Source of the DNA: JBKHXF01 sp046566145 | Lineage (GTDB): Bacteria; Actinomycetota; Nitriliruptoria; Nitriliruptorales; Nitriliruptoraceae | Reading direction: 5' to 3' | NCBI GenBank assembly: GCA_046566145.1 | Contig: JBKHXF010000004.1 | Coordinates: 1-61,160, forward strand | DNA length: 61,160 nucleotides | Part shown: piece after piece, positions 41,509-49,591 of the stretch | How positions within the stretch are numbered: position 1 is the stretch's first letter | How the letters are laid out: every line of letters starts with the position of its first letter | Position numbers and translations under genes: made by a program | The notes under the pieces: model-generated | The model's input: the letters and a program-made list of their open reading frames with translations, nothing else | The model's database searches: none | Told to the model about the DNA's origin: nothing

Positions 41509-41563
41509 GGGGTCGGGGGTCGGGGGTCGGGGGTCGGGGGTCGGGTCGGGGGTCGGGGGCGGG
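41509..41563. repeat. GGGGGTC tandem heptamer array (G-quadruplex-prone)
   Basis: Five GGGGGTC copies start at 41515, 41522, 41529, 41536 and 41548. Partial units at both ends and a shortened GGGTC at 41543 complete it. It fills most of the gap between two minus-strand genes; the G-rich strand is the template strand. Seven-base periodicity and many G5 tracts make slippage and quadruplex formation likely. Confidence 0.9.
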
Positions 41564-41569
41564 CTTGGG

Positions 41570-42400
41570 CTACAGGGCCGCGGCGATCGCGTCGTTCAGG
41601 CCGGGCCAGCGCTCCACGGCCCACTCGCCGAAGGGTTCGTCGCCGAGGAAGGCCGCGGCGCACCCGCGCGTCGGGTCGACCCACAGGAACGAGCCGGACT
41701 GGCCGAAGTGCCCGAACGTCGCGGGGTCCTGGCTCGCACCCGTCCAGTGCGGGTCCTTGTGGTCGCGTACCTCGAACCCGAGCCCCCACGTGTTGTCGTC
41801 CTGGCGGCCGTACCCGGGCAGCACCCCGGACAGGCCGGGGAACGCCACCGAGGTGGCCCGGGCGTGGAGCTCCTCGTCGAGCAGGGTCGGGCGCAGCAGC
41901 TCGCGGGCGAAGCGCAGCAGGTCGGCGACCGAGCCGTGCCCGTCCCGGGCCGGGGAGCCGTCGAGGTGGGTGTCGTGCATCCCGAGGGGGGTCAGCACCG
42001 AGGTCTGCAGCCACGAGCCGAACGGGCGTCGGACGGCGACCTCGACGTGCTCGCCGAGCAGGTCGAAGCCGAGGTTGGAGTACACCCGCCGGCGCTCGGG
42101 GGCCGTGGCTGGGGTGCCCGCCTCCGGCCCCAGCCCGGAGGCGTGGGCCAGCAGGTGTGCGACGGTGCGGCCCTCCCCGTCGACGTCGTCGTCGAGGTCG
42201 ATGCGTCCCTGCTCGACAGCCACCAGCACCGCGGTGGCGGCGAGCGGCTTGGTGACCGACGCCAGCGGGAACACCGTGTCGACGGGGCCATGCGTGGCGA
42301 GGTCGGTGTCCGCGTCGGTCACGCCGACCGCGCACGTGGCGGGCGCGGACCAGCCGTCGACCTGCGCGAGGGCGTCGGCGAGGGCGTCGGTGTCGGGCAC
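41570..42400 (-). CDS. Serine hydrolase, beta-lactamase class C fold
   Basis: This 276-residue penicillin-binding-like hydrolase has the SxxK motif in FPLASVTKPLAATA (about residue 47), the YxN motif in RRVYSNLGFDLLGEHVE (about 107) and an HxG motif in FGHFGQSGSFLWVDP (about 234). All three catalytic elements are intact. The chain is shorter than AmpC and has no signal peptide, so it is probably cytosolic, as for many EstB-type esterases/peptidases. The start is GTG 42400. Its upstream region carries the IS110-family element. Substrate unknown. Confidence 0.88.
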   Translation of the reverse strand: MPDTDALADALAQVDGWSAPATCAVGVTDADTDLATHGPVDTVFPLASVTKPLAATAVLVAVEQGRIDLDDDVDGEGRTVAHLLAHASGLGPEAGTPATAPERRRVYSNLGFDLLGEHVEVAVRRPFGSWLQTSVLTPLGMHDTHLDGSPARDGHGSVADLLRFARELLRPTLLDEELHARATSVAFPGLSGVLPGYGRQDDNTWGLGFEVRDHKDPHWTGASQDPATFGHFGQSGSFLWVDPTRGCAAAFLGDEPFGEWAVERWPGLNDAIAAAL

Positions 42401-42587
42401 GTCGGACCGTCCTGTCGGCCCCGAGGTGGGTCGGGGTGGGTGGACCGGACGCTACCGACCCGCGGGGACGCTGACTGGCCATCCTTGTGGTGCCGGCGGA
42501 TGATGCCGGTCGTGTTCCCGGATCGCCCGTGTCACCGCCACGGCCGCTCACCCTTCGAGGGTCAGCCTGAGTTCTGCGGGGCCGGGT

Positions 42588-42669
42588 GGTTCGGGACGCG
42601 CGAGACCGGCGACAGGGCTGTGCGCCATGGAGCGCCGATCAGTCAGCCTCCGGCTGCGCGTCCCGAACC
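42588..42669 (+). ncRNA. Structured left-end RNA of the IS110 element (bridge-RNA candidate)
   Basis: Perfect 14-bp arms GGTTCGGGACGCGC (42588-42601) and GCGCGTCCCGAACC (42656-42669) enclose 54 bases. Inside, GGCGACAG (42609-42616) can pair with CTGT-G-CGCC (42618-42626). In IS110 elements the non-coding end upstream of the recombinase encodes the guide (bridge) RNA. The inner loop carries ACAGGGCT (42612-42619), which recurs at the element's right end (43941-43948). Extent and folding are by eye. Confidence 0.5.
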
Positions 42670-42709
42670 GGGAGCACTCGTCACTGCTGGCACAGTGAGA
42701 GGCCCCACG

Positions 42710-43939
42710 ATGAAGGATGGCACCAACGACGTCGCTGCGCCCACGGGCGCGATCGACTGGGCGAGCGAGAAGCACGTCGGCGCGGTCGTGGACCACACCG
42801 GCCGTCTGGTCGCCCGCTACGAGTTCGCCCACACCGCAGCCGGTCTGGCATCGATGCTGCGCCGGTTCGCACAGCACGGTGTGGACCGGGTCGCGATCGA
42901 ACGGCCCGACGGCCCGGTGGTCGACACGCTGCTCGATGGCGGGTTCACCGTGTTCGTGATCCACCCGCGGCAGCTGAAGAACCTGCGTGGCCGCTACGGC
43001 AACGCGGGGAACAAGGACGACGCACTCGACGCGTTCGTGCTCGCCGACGTGCTCCGCACGGACACCCTGCGGCTGCGGCCGCTGGAGCGGGACACCGACG
43101 CGACCCTGGCACTGCGGGCGCTGACCCGGGCCCGCAAGGACCTCGTCGAGGCACGGGTCGCGCTGTCCAACCAGCTGCTCGCGAACCTCCAACTCGTCCT
43201 GCCGGGCGCGGTGGGGCTGTTCTCACGGTTGGACTCGCCGATCTCGCTGGCGTGGCTGCGCCGGTTCACCACCCAACAGCAGACCGACTGGCTGTCGCCG
43301 AAGCGGTTCGACTCGTGGCTGCGCGGGCAGGGCTACTGCGGACACAAAACCGGCGCGGAGCTCCACCAACGGCTCGTCGACGCCCCCCGCGGACTCGTCG
43401 GCGTGGAAGCCGACGCCCGAGCGGTCGTCACCCTCGCCCTGGTCGACTCCATCGAGCAGCTCAACAGCCGCATCGACGACCTCGAACGACAGCTGCGGGA
43501 GTCGCTCGAGCTCCACCCCGACGCCCACGTCTTCATCTCACTCCCGAAGGCCGGGATCGTCCGAGCCGCCACGATGCTCGCCGAGATCGGTGACGCCCGC
43601 GGCCGGTTCCCCACCGACGACGCGCTCGCCGCACTCGCGGGCTGCGCCCCCTCGACCCGACGGTCTGGGAAGCTCCACGCCGTCACGTTCCGGTTCGCGT
43701 GCGACAAGAAGCTCCGCGACGCGATCATCAACTTCGCCGACGACAGCCGCCACGCCTCACCCTGGGCCGCCGACATCTACCGGCGAGCGCGCGCCCGCGG
43801 CTGCCGCCACCCCCACGCCGTCCGGATCCTCGCCCGCGCCTGGATCCGCGTCATCTGGCGCTGCTGGCAAGACGGCACCGCCTACGACCCGACCAAGCAC
43901 GGCGGCCACCAGAGAACCCTGACGACCGCCGCTGCTTGA
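42710..43939 (+). CDS. IS110-family DEDD recombinase
   Basis: This 409-residue recombinase has an N-terminal RuvC-like DEDD domain: D16 in AIDWASEKHVGAVVD, E64 in VAIERPDGPVVD and the Asp pair in GNKDDALDAFVLADVLR (about 103-107). A coiled middle follows, then the C-terminal Tnp (transposase_20) domain with ISLPKAGIVRAATMLAEIGD, LAALAGCAPSTRRSGK (containing the candidate catalytic Ser) and LRDAIINFADDS. It appears full-length and intact. The ATG start was chosen because the family N-terminus begins here; the upstream frame is non-coding leader. It should carry out cut-free recombination guided by the leader RNA. Confidence 0.93.
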   Translation: MKDGTNDVAAPTGAIDWASEKHVGAVVDHTGRLVARYEFAHTAAGLASMLRRFAQHGVDRVAIERPDGPVVDTLLDGGFTVFVIHPRQLKNLRGRYGNAGNKDDALDAFVLADVLRTDTLRLRPLERDTDATLALRALTRARKDLVEARVALSNQLLANLQLVLPGAVGLFSRLDSPISLAWLRRFTTQQQTDWLSPKRFDSWLRGQGYCGHKTGAELHQRLVDAPRGLVGVEADARAVVTLALVDSIEQLNSRIDDLERQLRESLELHPDAHVFISLPKAGIVRAATMLAEIGDARGRFPTDDALAALAGCAPSTRRSGKLHAVTFRFACDKKLRDAIINFADDSRHASPWAADIYRRARARGCRHPHAVRILARAWIRVIWRCWQDGTAYDPTKHGGHQRTLTTAAA

Positions 43940-43950
43940 CACAGGGCTAC

Positions 43951-44958
43951 TCAGGCGTGCTCGGGGTGGTCCAGCAGCCAGCGAGCGAAGCGGTCGATGC
44001 CCTCGGGGAGGTCGATCCGGGGTCGGACCCCGACCGCCTCCTCGAGGTCGTGCACCTCGGCGTGGGTCCGGGGCACGTCGCCGGGCTTGGCGGCCTCGTG
44101 GACCCGGTGGGCGGGACGTCCGAGCGCCCGCTCGAGCAGGTCGAGCACCTCGGTGACCCGGTGCTGCCGACCGCGACCGACGTTGTAGAGCCGGAAGGGG
44201 GCCGTCGACGTCGCGGGGTCGGGGGAGCCGGCGGACCAGGCCGGGTCGGGGGCGGCGGGCTGGCCGGCGACGGCGAGGACGGCCTCCACCACGTCGTCGA
44301 CGTAGGTGAAGTCCCGCTCCGCCGAACCGTCGCCGAAGATGCGCACGGGCTCGCCGGAGAGGATGGCGCGAGCCCACGCGTAGTAGGCCATGTCGGGGCG
44401 ACCCCACGGGCCGTACACCGTGAAGAACCGCAGTCCCGTCGTGGGCAACCCGTGGATGTGGCTGTAGGAGTGGGCGAGCAGCTCGTCGGCGCGCTTGGTG
44501 GCGGCGTACAGGCTCACCGGGTGGTCGGCGGGGTCGTGCACGGAGAACGGCGTGCGCGAGGTCTCGCCGTACACGCTCGACGACGACGCGTAGACCACGT
44601 GCTCGACGTCGGTCAGCCGGGCCGCCTCGAGCACGTGCACCGTGCCCATCAGGTTGGTCCGCGCGTAGGGGACCGGGGTCCGCAGGGCGTGGCGGACCCC
44701 CGGCTGCGCGGCGAAGTGCAGCACCCGTGTCGGCCGTACGTCGGCCACGACCTCGGTCGTGCGCCCCTCGTCGGCGATGTCGAGGGTCGTGAACGTGAAG
44801 GCGGGGTCGCGCAGCCGCTCGAGCCGTGCGAGCTTGAGGTGGGGGTCGGTGTACGGGTCGAGGTTGTCCACGCCGACGACGCGCTCCCCGCGGTCGAGCA
44901 GGGCGCGGGCGGTCGCGGCGCCGAGGAACCCGGCGACCCCGGTCACGAGCCAGGTCAT
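43951..44958 (-). CDS. Nucleotide-sugar epimerase (UDP-glucuronate 4-epimerase-like SDR)
   Basis: This 335-residue extended SDR has WLVTGVAGFLGAATARAL at the start, DNLDPYTDPHLKLARL, HFAAQPGVRHALRTPVPY, and SSSSVYGETSRTPFSV (Ser/Thr). The catalytic YxxxK is in SLYAATKRADELLAHSY (about 150), and RFFTVYGPWGRPDMAYY, GDGSAERDFTYVDDVVEAV follow. The GRPDMAYY segment is diagnostic for UDP-glucuronate 4-epimerases. The ATG is preceded by TACCGT with a 7-base spacer (leaderless). The C-terminus ends within a few bases of the IS110 element, yet WLLDHPEHA looks like a natural end. Confidence 0.9.
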   Translation of the reverse strand: MTWLVTGVAGFLGAATARALLDRGERVVGVDNLDPYTDPHLKLARLERLRDPAFTFTTLDIADEGRTTEVVADVRPTRVLHFAAQPGVRHALRTPVPYARTNLMGTVHVLEAARLTDVEHVVYASSSSVYGETSRTPFSVHDPADHPVSLYAATKRADELLAHSYSHIHGLPTTGLRFFTVYGPWGRPDMAYYAWARAILSGEPVRIFGDGSAERDFTYVDDVVEAVLAVAGQPAAPDPAWSAGSPDPATSTAPFRLYNVGRGRQHRVTEVLDLLERALGRPAHRVHEAAKPGDVPRTHAEVHDLEEAVGVRPRIDLPEGIDRFARWLLDHPEHA

Positions 44959-44965
44959 GCGCGGG

Positions 44966-44971
44966 ACGGTA
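44966..44971 (-). promoter_or_regulatory. -10 box of the epimerase gene (leaderless)
   Basis: TACCGT on the minus strand, 7 bases before the ATG. Confidence 0.5.
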
Positions 44972-45191
44972 CCGAGCGAGCGTCCCTGGCCGGTCGGCCA
45001 CGGCCGGGCAGGCAGGGTCGGCCACCCGTCCTGACGACCGGTCAGCGGTCCGCACGGGCGGTCCCCATCGGCGGCGCGGCACGTCACGGTGGGGGTCGCG
45101 CTCGACGACCGTGTCCGCCGCGACCCGACACCGCGCACGCGGGCACCGACCGACCCGACCAGGACCCGACCGACCGCAGGAGGTGGTGGGA

Positions 45192-46013
45192 GTGGACACG
45201 ATGGTGGACCTACAGCTCGCGCAGGCGAGTGGCGTGCCAGCAGCAGTGGACGTCCCGGCCGTGTTCGACTCGGACCCGCTCGCCGGCCAGCTCTCCTCGC
45301 TGCCCGACTGGGTGTGGATCGCTGCCGGCGTTGCCGTCCTCGCCCTGCTGACCCTGGTGGTGGTGGCCCTGCGCCGACGTGCCAGTCGCCGTCGCCGGCT
45401 GCGGACCCACTTCTCGTCCGAGTACGACCGGATGCTGCTCGAGGGACGCCGACGCGACGTCGAGACGGCCCTGGAGGAGCGGCTCGACCGCCGGCGCGAG
45501 ATCCGTGCCACGCCGGTCGACCGTGACGAGGCGGACCGCCTCCGCGGGCTCCTCGACGACCTGCTGGTCGGCTTCGTCGACGCCCCGGCGGCCACCGCCG
45601 CCGCGGCCGTCGAGGTCGCCGGCGCCGCGGCGATCGCGCGGGGCTACCGGCCCGCCGACGGGGCGGACCGGCCGGTCACCGCCCACGGGAAGGTCGGGGT
45701 GGACGACGCGCTCGACCTCGCCAGCGTCGACCACCCCGACCCGGTCGCGGCCCTGCGTCGCGCGGAGCAGCAGCGACGTGACGGCGGCGACGGCGACGGC
45801 GCCACCGAGCGCGCCCGTCGGGTGGTGCTGGCGGCACGCTCGCTCGTCGACCTGCTCCTGGCCGCCGGCGGGGACGTCGACGTCCGGCGTCCGCTCGAAC
45901 TCGGCGCCCGCTCCTCGACCAGCGACACGCGCCCCGACCGGCCCGCCGCCGGCGCGTCCGCCGCGGTCGGCTCGGCGCCGAGGACGACCGCCGCCGACGA
46001 CCGGGGTGCCTGA
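45192..46013 (+). CDS. Single-pass membrane protein with Arg-rich coiled cytosolic domain
   Basis: This 273-residue protein has one membrane segment (WVWIAAGVAVLALLTLVVVAL, about residues 44-64). RRRASRRRRLRTHFSSEYDRML follows, and then a helical region rich in Arg and Glu. The RLRxxFxxEYDR pattern after the membrane helix recurs in a widespread family of small membrane proteins of unknown role. The last 100 residues are Ala/Asp/Arg-rich and low-complexity. GTG 45192 was chosen because GCAGGAGG lies 8 bases upstream; ATG 45201 is also possible. Divergent from the epimerase gene across a 233-base GC-rich gap in which I see nothing else. Confidence 0.75.
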   Translation: MDTMVDLQLAQASGVPAAVDVPAVFDSDPLAGQLSSLPDWVWIAAGVAVLALLTLVVVALRRRASRRRRLRTHFSSEYDRMLLEGRRRDVETALEERLDRRREIRATPVDRDEADRLRGLLDDLLVGFVDAPAATAAAAVEVAGAAAIARGYRPADGADRPVTAHGKVGVDDALDLASVDHPDPVAALRRAEQQRRDGGDGDGATERARRVVLAARSLVDLLLAAGGDVDVRRPLELGARSSTSDTRPDRPAAGASAAVGSAPRTTAADDRGA

Positions 46014-46072
46014 CGCGGGGCGCGCCGGTCCGGCCGCGAACGACGACGGGACAGACCCGCCAGATCCGAGGG

Positions 46073-46156
46073 TGCGAGCGGGGAGACTCGAACTCCCACA
46101 GCCGTGAGGCCACCGGGACCTAAACCCGGCGCGTCTGCCAGTTCCGCCACGCTCGC
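46073..46156 (-). tRNA. tRNA-Leu (anticodon TAG)
   Basis: An 84-nt cloverleaf with a long variable arm. The acceptor GCGAGCG pairs with CGCTCGC. The anticodon loop TTTAGGT lies on a CCGGG stem, and the T arm contains GTTCGAG. CCA is not encoded. Decodes CTA (and CTN by wobble). Confidence 0.95.
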
Positions 46157-46242
46157 GTGCCGGCGGAGGGTAGACCGCCCGGGCGACGGCCACGTGCGGC
46201 GGGTGGGCCTACACTGGCGGCCGCGTCGTGAGCAGGAGAGCC

Positions 46243-47001
46243 GTGGAGACCGTCCCCCTCCGCTCGTACCGCCTCGCCCCACGACGGTCCCGGATCGAGC
46301 TCGACGGCGCCACGGCACACCTGCGTCTGCCCGGCTGGTTCGGCCGACGCGTCTGGAGCGTCCCGATCCGCACGGCGGCGGTCATCGACCTCACCGACGA
46401 CGCCGACGGCTCGGTGCTGTCCGACGAGGTCGTGTTCGCTCGTCGGCTGCGGATCCCGTACCTGTGGACGACCGGCCCGGCGACCGCCCCGACCATTGCC
46501 CTGCTCTTCGCCGAACCACAGCGCATCCCGCCGCTGCGGTGGATGCTCGCGTTCGCGAGCGGCGTCGACCTGCCGGTCGGGATCCGGGCCTCGCGCTCCG
46601 CCGCTGGCGCGACGCTCGACGGCGTGCTGCTGCGCGCCGTCGACCCGGAGGCGGCCGTGGCGTCCCTCGTCGCCGGCGGGGCCGAGCGGGTGACCGAGGC
46701 CGGCGGCGTCGCGTGGCTCGCGGCTCGCCGGCAGCTCCGCACCGACCCGGCCGAGGTCGCGGCGCTCGAGGAGGCGGTCGCGGCGCTGGAGGGGCGGGGT
46801 CGCATCGCCGCCGTGACCCTGTGGGTCGGCCTCGGCCTGTGGGCGGCGACCGCGGTCCTCGACACGCTCCTCGACGGCCGGGCTCCCGGTGGCGCCCTGG
46901 GCGCGGGGCTCGCGCTCGGGCTGGTGCTGGTGGCGACGTCCGTCGTGCGGCTGCGGCAGGTCGAGCGTGCGGCCGACCGGTTGGACCGTCCCGACGCGTG
47001 A
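46243..47001 (+). CDS. PH-like domain protein with two C-terminal membrane helices
   Basis: This 252-residue protein begins with SYRLAPRRSRIELDGATAHLRLPG and RRVWSVPIRTAAVIDLTDD, a PH-like/DUF-type beta sandwich often found in actinobacterial membrane proteins. Two hydrophobic helices (IAAVTLWVGLGLWAATAVLD and ALGAGLALGLVLVATSVV) lie in the last 65 residues. GTG 46243 was chosen because AGGAG lies 5 bases upstream (GTG 46228 is possible), and TACACT at 46210 may be the -10. It is preceded by the tRNA-Leu gene on the other strand. Function unknown. Confidence 0.75.
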   Translation: METVPLRSYRLAPRRSRIELDGATAHLRLPGWFGRRVWSVPIRTAAVIDLTDDADGSVLSDEVVFARRLRIPYLWTTGPATAPTIALLFAEPQRIPPLRWMLAFASGVDLPVGIRASRSAAGATLDGVLLRAVDPEAAVASLVAGGAERVTEAGGVAWLAARRQLRTDPAEVAALEEAVAALEGRGRIAAVTLWVGLGLWAATAVLDTLLDGRAPGGALGAGLALGLVLVATSVVRLRQVERAADRLDRPDA

Positions 47002-47089
47002 ACGTCCTTCGCGGCTCGCCGGAGGCCGTACCGTCACGGGACCGTGAGCCCGGCGGGCCCCTCCGTCTCGACCCTCCCGCGAGCCGCCC

Positions 47090-48067
47090 GTGCACCCCAC
47101 CGCCTCGGATCCCGCCCGCCTGCGCGTCGGCATCGCCGCCGCGCTGCTCTCGTCCGCGGCCTTCGGGACGTCCGGGCCCTTCGCGAAGTCGCTGATCGTC
47201 GCCGGGTGGTCACCGACCGCCGTGGTGGTGGCGCGCCTCGCGGGCGCCGCCCTGATGCTCGTGCCGGTCGCTGCGCTCACCGCCCGCCGGCGGGTGCGCA
47301 TCGACGCGCGGTCGGCCCGCAGCCTCGTCGTGTACGGGCTCGTCGCGATGGCCGGCGCGCAGGTCGGCTTCTTCAACGCGGTCCGCACGCTCGACGTCGG
47401 CGTCGCGCTGCTGCTCGAGTTCCTCGCGCCCGTCCTGCTGCTCGCCGTCTCGTCGCTGCGGCTGCGGCGGCTGCCGTCCCGGCGGACCGCCGCCGGCGCG
47501 GCGCTGACCTTGGTCGGGCTCGCCCTCGTGCTGGACCTCACCGGGCCGGGCGGGCTCGACCCGGTCGGGGTGCTGTGGGGCCTGTTCGCCGCCGCGTGTC
47601 TCGCCGGGTACTTCGTGCTGTCGGCCCGGCGCGACGACGCCCTGCCGCCCGTCGTGCTCGCCGCCGGCGGTACCACGGTCGGAGCGGTCGCGATCGCAGC
47701 GATCGGGGCGACCGGGGCGCTGCCGCTCACGGCCTCGGCGTCCGACGTCACGCTGGCCGGCGCCACCCTCCCGGTGCTCGTCCCGCTGGCGCTGCTGGTC
47801 GTGATCTCGACCGTCGTCGCCTACGTCACCGGCATCGCCGCGGTGGTGCGGCTCGGGACGCGGACGTCGTCCTTCGTGGCGCTCACCGAGGTGCTGTTCG
47901 CCGTGCTCGCCGCGTGGCTGCTGCTGGCCGAGCTCCCCGGTCCGATGCAGCTCGCCGGCGGGGTCTGCATCGTCACGGGCATCGTGCTCGTGCAGCGCGG
48001 CGAGCGGGTCGTGGCCGAGGCGGCCCCGACCTCCGAGGCCGCGCTGGTGGCGACCCCGGACCACTGA
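47090..48067 (+). CDS. EamA-family (DMT) transporter
   Basis: This 325-residue protein has ten membrane helices in two EamA repeats: ALLSSAAFGTSGPFAKSL and VVVARLAGAALMLVPV, then VGFFNAVRTLDVGVALLLEFLAPVLLLAVS in the first half (pieces). LVVISTVVAYVTGIAAVVRLGTRTSSFVALTEVLFAVLAAWLLLAE lies in the second half. It is probably a metabolite exporter (amino acid or nucleoside). The GTG start lacks a clear ribosome site. TACCGT lies at 47028. It converges on the PfpI gene with 6 bases between. Confidence 0.9.
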   Translation: MHPTASDPARLRVGIAAALLSSAAFGTSGPFAKSLIVAGWSPTAVVVARLAGAALMLVPVAALTARRRVRIDARSARSLVVYGLVAMAGAQVGFFNAVRTLDVGVALLLEFLAPVLLLAVSSLRLRRLPSRRTAAGAALTLVGLALVLDLTGPGGLDPVGVLWGLFAAACLAGYFVLSARRDDALPPVVLAAGGTTVGAVAIAAIGATGALPLTASASDVTLAGATLPVLVPLALLVVISTVVAYVTGIAAVVRLGTRTSSFVALTEVLFAVLAAWLLLAELPGPMQLAGGVCIVTGIVLVQRGERVVAEAAPTSEAALVATPDH

Positions 48068-48073
48068 GTCCGG

Positions 48074-48622
48074 TCAGGACGTGTCGGCGAGCCGATCGAT
48101 GAGCGTCCGCAGCCACGGCCCGAGGTCGCCCGGGTCGCGGGACGACACGAGCGCCCCGTCGACGACCACGGGCTCGTCCACCCAGTCGGCGCCGGCGTTG
48201 ACCATGTCGTCGCGGATCGCACCGACGCTCGTGGCGCGGCGTCCGCGGAGCACGCCGGCGGAGATCGGCACCCAGCCGGCGTGGCAGATGAAGGCCACCG
48301 GACGGCCCGCCTCGTCGAAGGCGCGGACGAGGTCGAGCGCGGCCTCCTCTCGCCGCAGCCGGTCGGGGGCGAACCCGCCGGGGATGACGAGCGCGTCGAA
48401 GTCGTCGGCGTCGAACGCGTCGATGCGGCCGTCGACCTCCAGGGGGCCGTGCCCCTTCTTGCCCGTGACGGCCGCACCGTCGGGGCTCGCGACGACCACC
48501 TCGGCGCCCTCCTCGCGGAGCCGGTGGACGGGGTAGAGGAGCTCGCTGTCCTCGAACAGGTCGGCCGCGAGGACCAGCACGCGACGGTCGGTCAGGAGCG
48601 GGTCGGGCAGGGCGGTGGACAC
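48074..48622 (-). CDS. DJ-1/PfpI-family protein (class I glutamine-amidotransferase fold)
   Basis: This 182-residue protein has VLVLAADLFEDSELLYPVHRL with the family Glu in LFED (about residue 23), VVASPDG and ALVIPGGFAPDRLR. The reactive Cys is in VAFICHAGW (about residue 112), followed by HAGWVPISAGVLRGRRAT. All elements of the PfpI/YhbO deglycase-protease group are present. It probably repairs glyoxal adducts or acts in stress response. The start is GTG with GGAGG upstream. The flavin reductase-like gene upstream on the same strand may be co-transcribed. Confidence 0.92.
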   Translation of the reverse strand: MSTALPDPLLTDRRVLVLAADLFEDSELLYPVHRLREEGAEVVVASPDGAAVTGKKGHGPLEVDGRIDAFDADDFDALVIPGGFAPDRLRREEAALDLVRAFDEAGRPVAFICHAGWVPISAGVLRGRRATSVGAIRDDMVNAGADWVDEPVVVDGALVSSRDPGDLGPWLRTLIDRLADTS

Positions 48623-48676
48623 GGGTGCCTCCGGGGGTCGGGTGGGAACGGGCGAGGGGCGGGCGTCGGTCGGTCG

Positions 48677-49417
48677 TCAGCGGTACTCGGGGTTGGGCCA
48701 GTCGAAGCGGGCGCCGTCGTCCCAGGCGGTGCGCTGGTTGCCGTGGGCGGGGACCCCGCCGGCGTCTCGGAGCAGCCGGGCCAGGTGGAGCAGGTTCCAC
48801 GTCATGAAGGTGGTGTTGCGCGCCGTGAAGTCGTTGTCGAAGCCGGCCCGGGTGCCGTCGTCGAGCTCGTCGCCGTAGCTCGGTCCGGGGCCCGCCTCGC
48901 CGATCCAGCCCGCGTCGGCCTGCGGCGGGATCGTGTAGCCGAGGTGCTGCAGCGAGTAGAGGACGTTCATGGCGACGTGCTTCACGCCGTCCTCGTTGCC
49001 GGTCACGAGGCAGCCGCCGACCCGGCCGTAGTAGGCGTACTGCCCGGCGTCGTTGAGCTCGCCGGAGAACCCGTAGAGCCGCTCGATCACGCGGGTGCAC
49101 ACCGAGGACTTGTCGCCCAGCCAGATCGGCGTCGCGAGGACGAGGATGTCCGCGTCCATCACCTGCTGCTGGATGGCCGGCCAGTCGTCGCGCTCGGCCC
49201 CGTGCTCGGTCATGTCGGGGTGGACGCCCGGCGCGATGTCGTGGTCGACGGCACGGACGACCGTCACGTCCACGCCCTGCTCGCGCAGGATCGCGGCGGA
49301 CTGCTCGACGAGCAGGTCCGTGTGGGACTCCTCGGGCGACGGCTTCAGCGTGCAGTTCACGTACACCGCCGCGAGGTCGTCGTAGCGGGCCGGCGGGGTG
49401 GGGGACGCGTCGGGCAC
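48677..49417 (-). CDS. Flavodoxin-fold NAD(P)H-dependent oxidoreductase
   Basis: This 246-residue FMN-binding-fold protein has LAAVYVNCTLKPSPEESHTD (flavin phosphate loop region), VTVVRAVDHDIAPGV, and ILVLATPIWLGDKSSVCTRVIERL (about residues 94-117). YGRVGGCLVTGNEDGVKHVAMNVLYSLQHLGY follows in pieces. These match the FMN_red/NADPH-dependent reductase superfamily. GTG 49417 with GAGGAG was chosen; the upstream open frame is antisense. Likely an FMN quinone or azo reductase in stress defence, but no substrate can be named. Confidence 0.88.
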   Translation of the reverse strand: MPDASPTPPARYDDLAAVYVNCTLKPSPEESHTDLLVEQSAAILREQGVDVTVVRAVDHDIAPGVHPDMTEHGAERDDWPAIQQQVMDADILVLATPIWLGDKSSVCTRVIERLYGFSGELNDAGQYAYYGRVGGCLVTGNEDGVKHVAMNVLYSLQHLGYTIPPQADAGWIGEAGPGPSYGDELDDGTRAGFDNDFTARNTTFMTWNLLHLARLLRDAGGVPAHGNQRTAWDDGARFDWPNPEYR

Positions 49418-49591
49418 GGTCGGCTCCTCGGGGTCGGTGGGCTCTCGAGCGGCAACGCGACCAGACGGCCGGAGCGTCCGCCACGGCCGGACGGCCGTCG
49501 GCGCGGGCGCAGGGGCCGACGTCGGAGAGGGCGAAGTACTCCCGTGGCACCGGCACGGGCGAGGTCGGCGCACGACGGGGGGAGCACCGGG

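Larger units (their letters stand above)
42480..43950 (+). mobile_element. IS110-family insertion sequence (left boundary approximate)
   Basis: One DEDD recombinase gene is preceded by about 230 bases of structured non-coding DNA and followed by only about 11 bases before the next gene's stop codon. This is the long-left-end, short-right-end shape of IS110 elements. No terminal inverted repeats are visible, as expected for the family. The left boundary is uncertain between about 42420 and 42560; the right boundary is probably within 43940-43952. Confidence 0.75.

Noticed and set aside
41509..41563. G-rich array as a CRISPR
   Set aside because: The period is 7 bases with no spacers; no cas genes are present in the window. 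I saw no CRISPR array anywhere.
42401..42580. Terminal inverted repeats of the IS110 element
   Set aside because: No pair of inverted terminal sequences flanks the recombinase; IS110 elements usually lack them, so the left end remains approximate.
43951..44010. IS110 insertion truncating the epimerase C-terminus
   Set aside because: The protein has the family's normal length and ending, so the element probably landed just beyond the gene.
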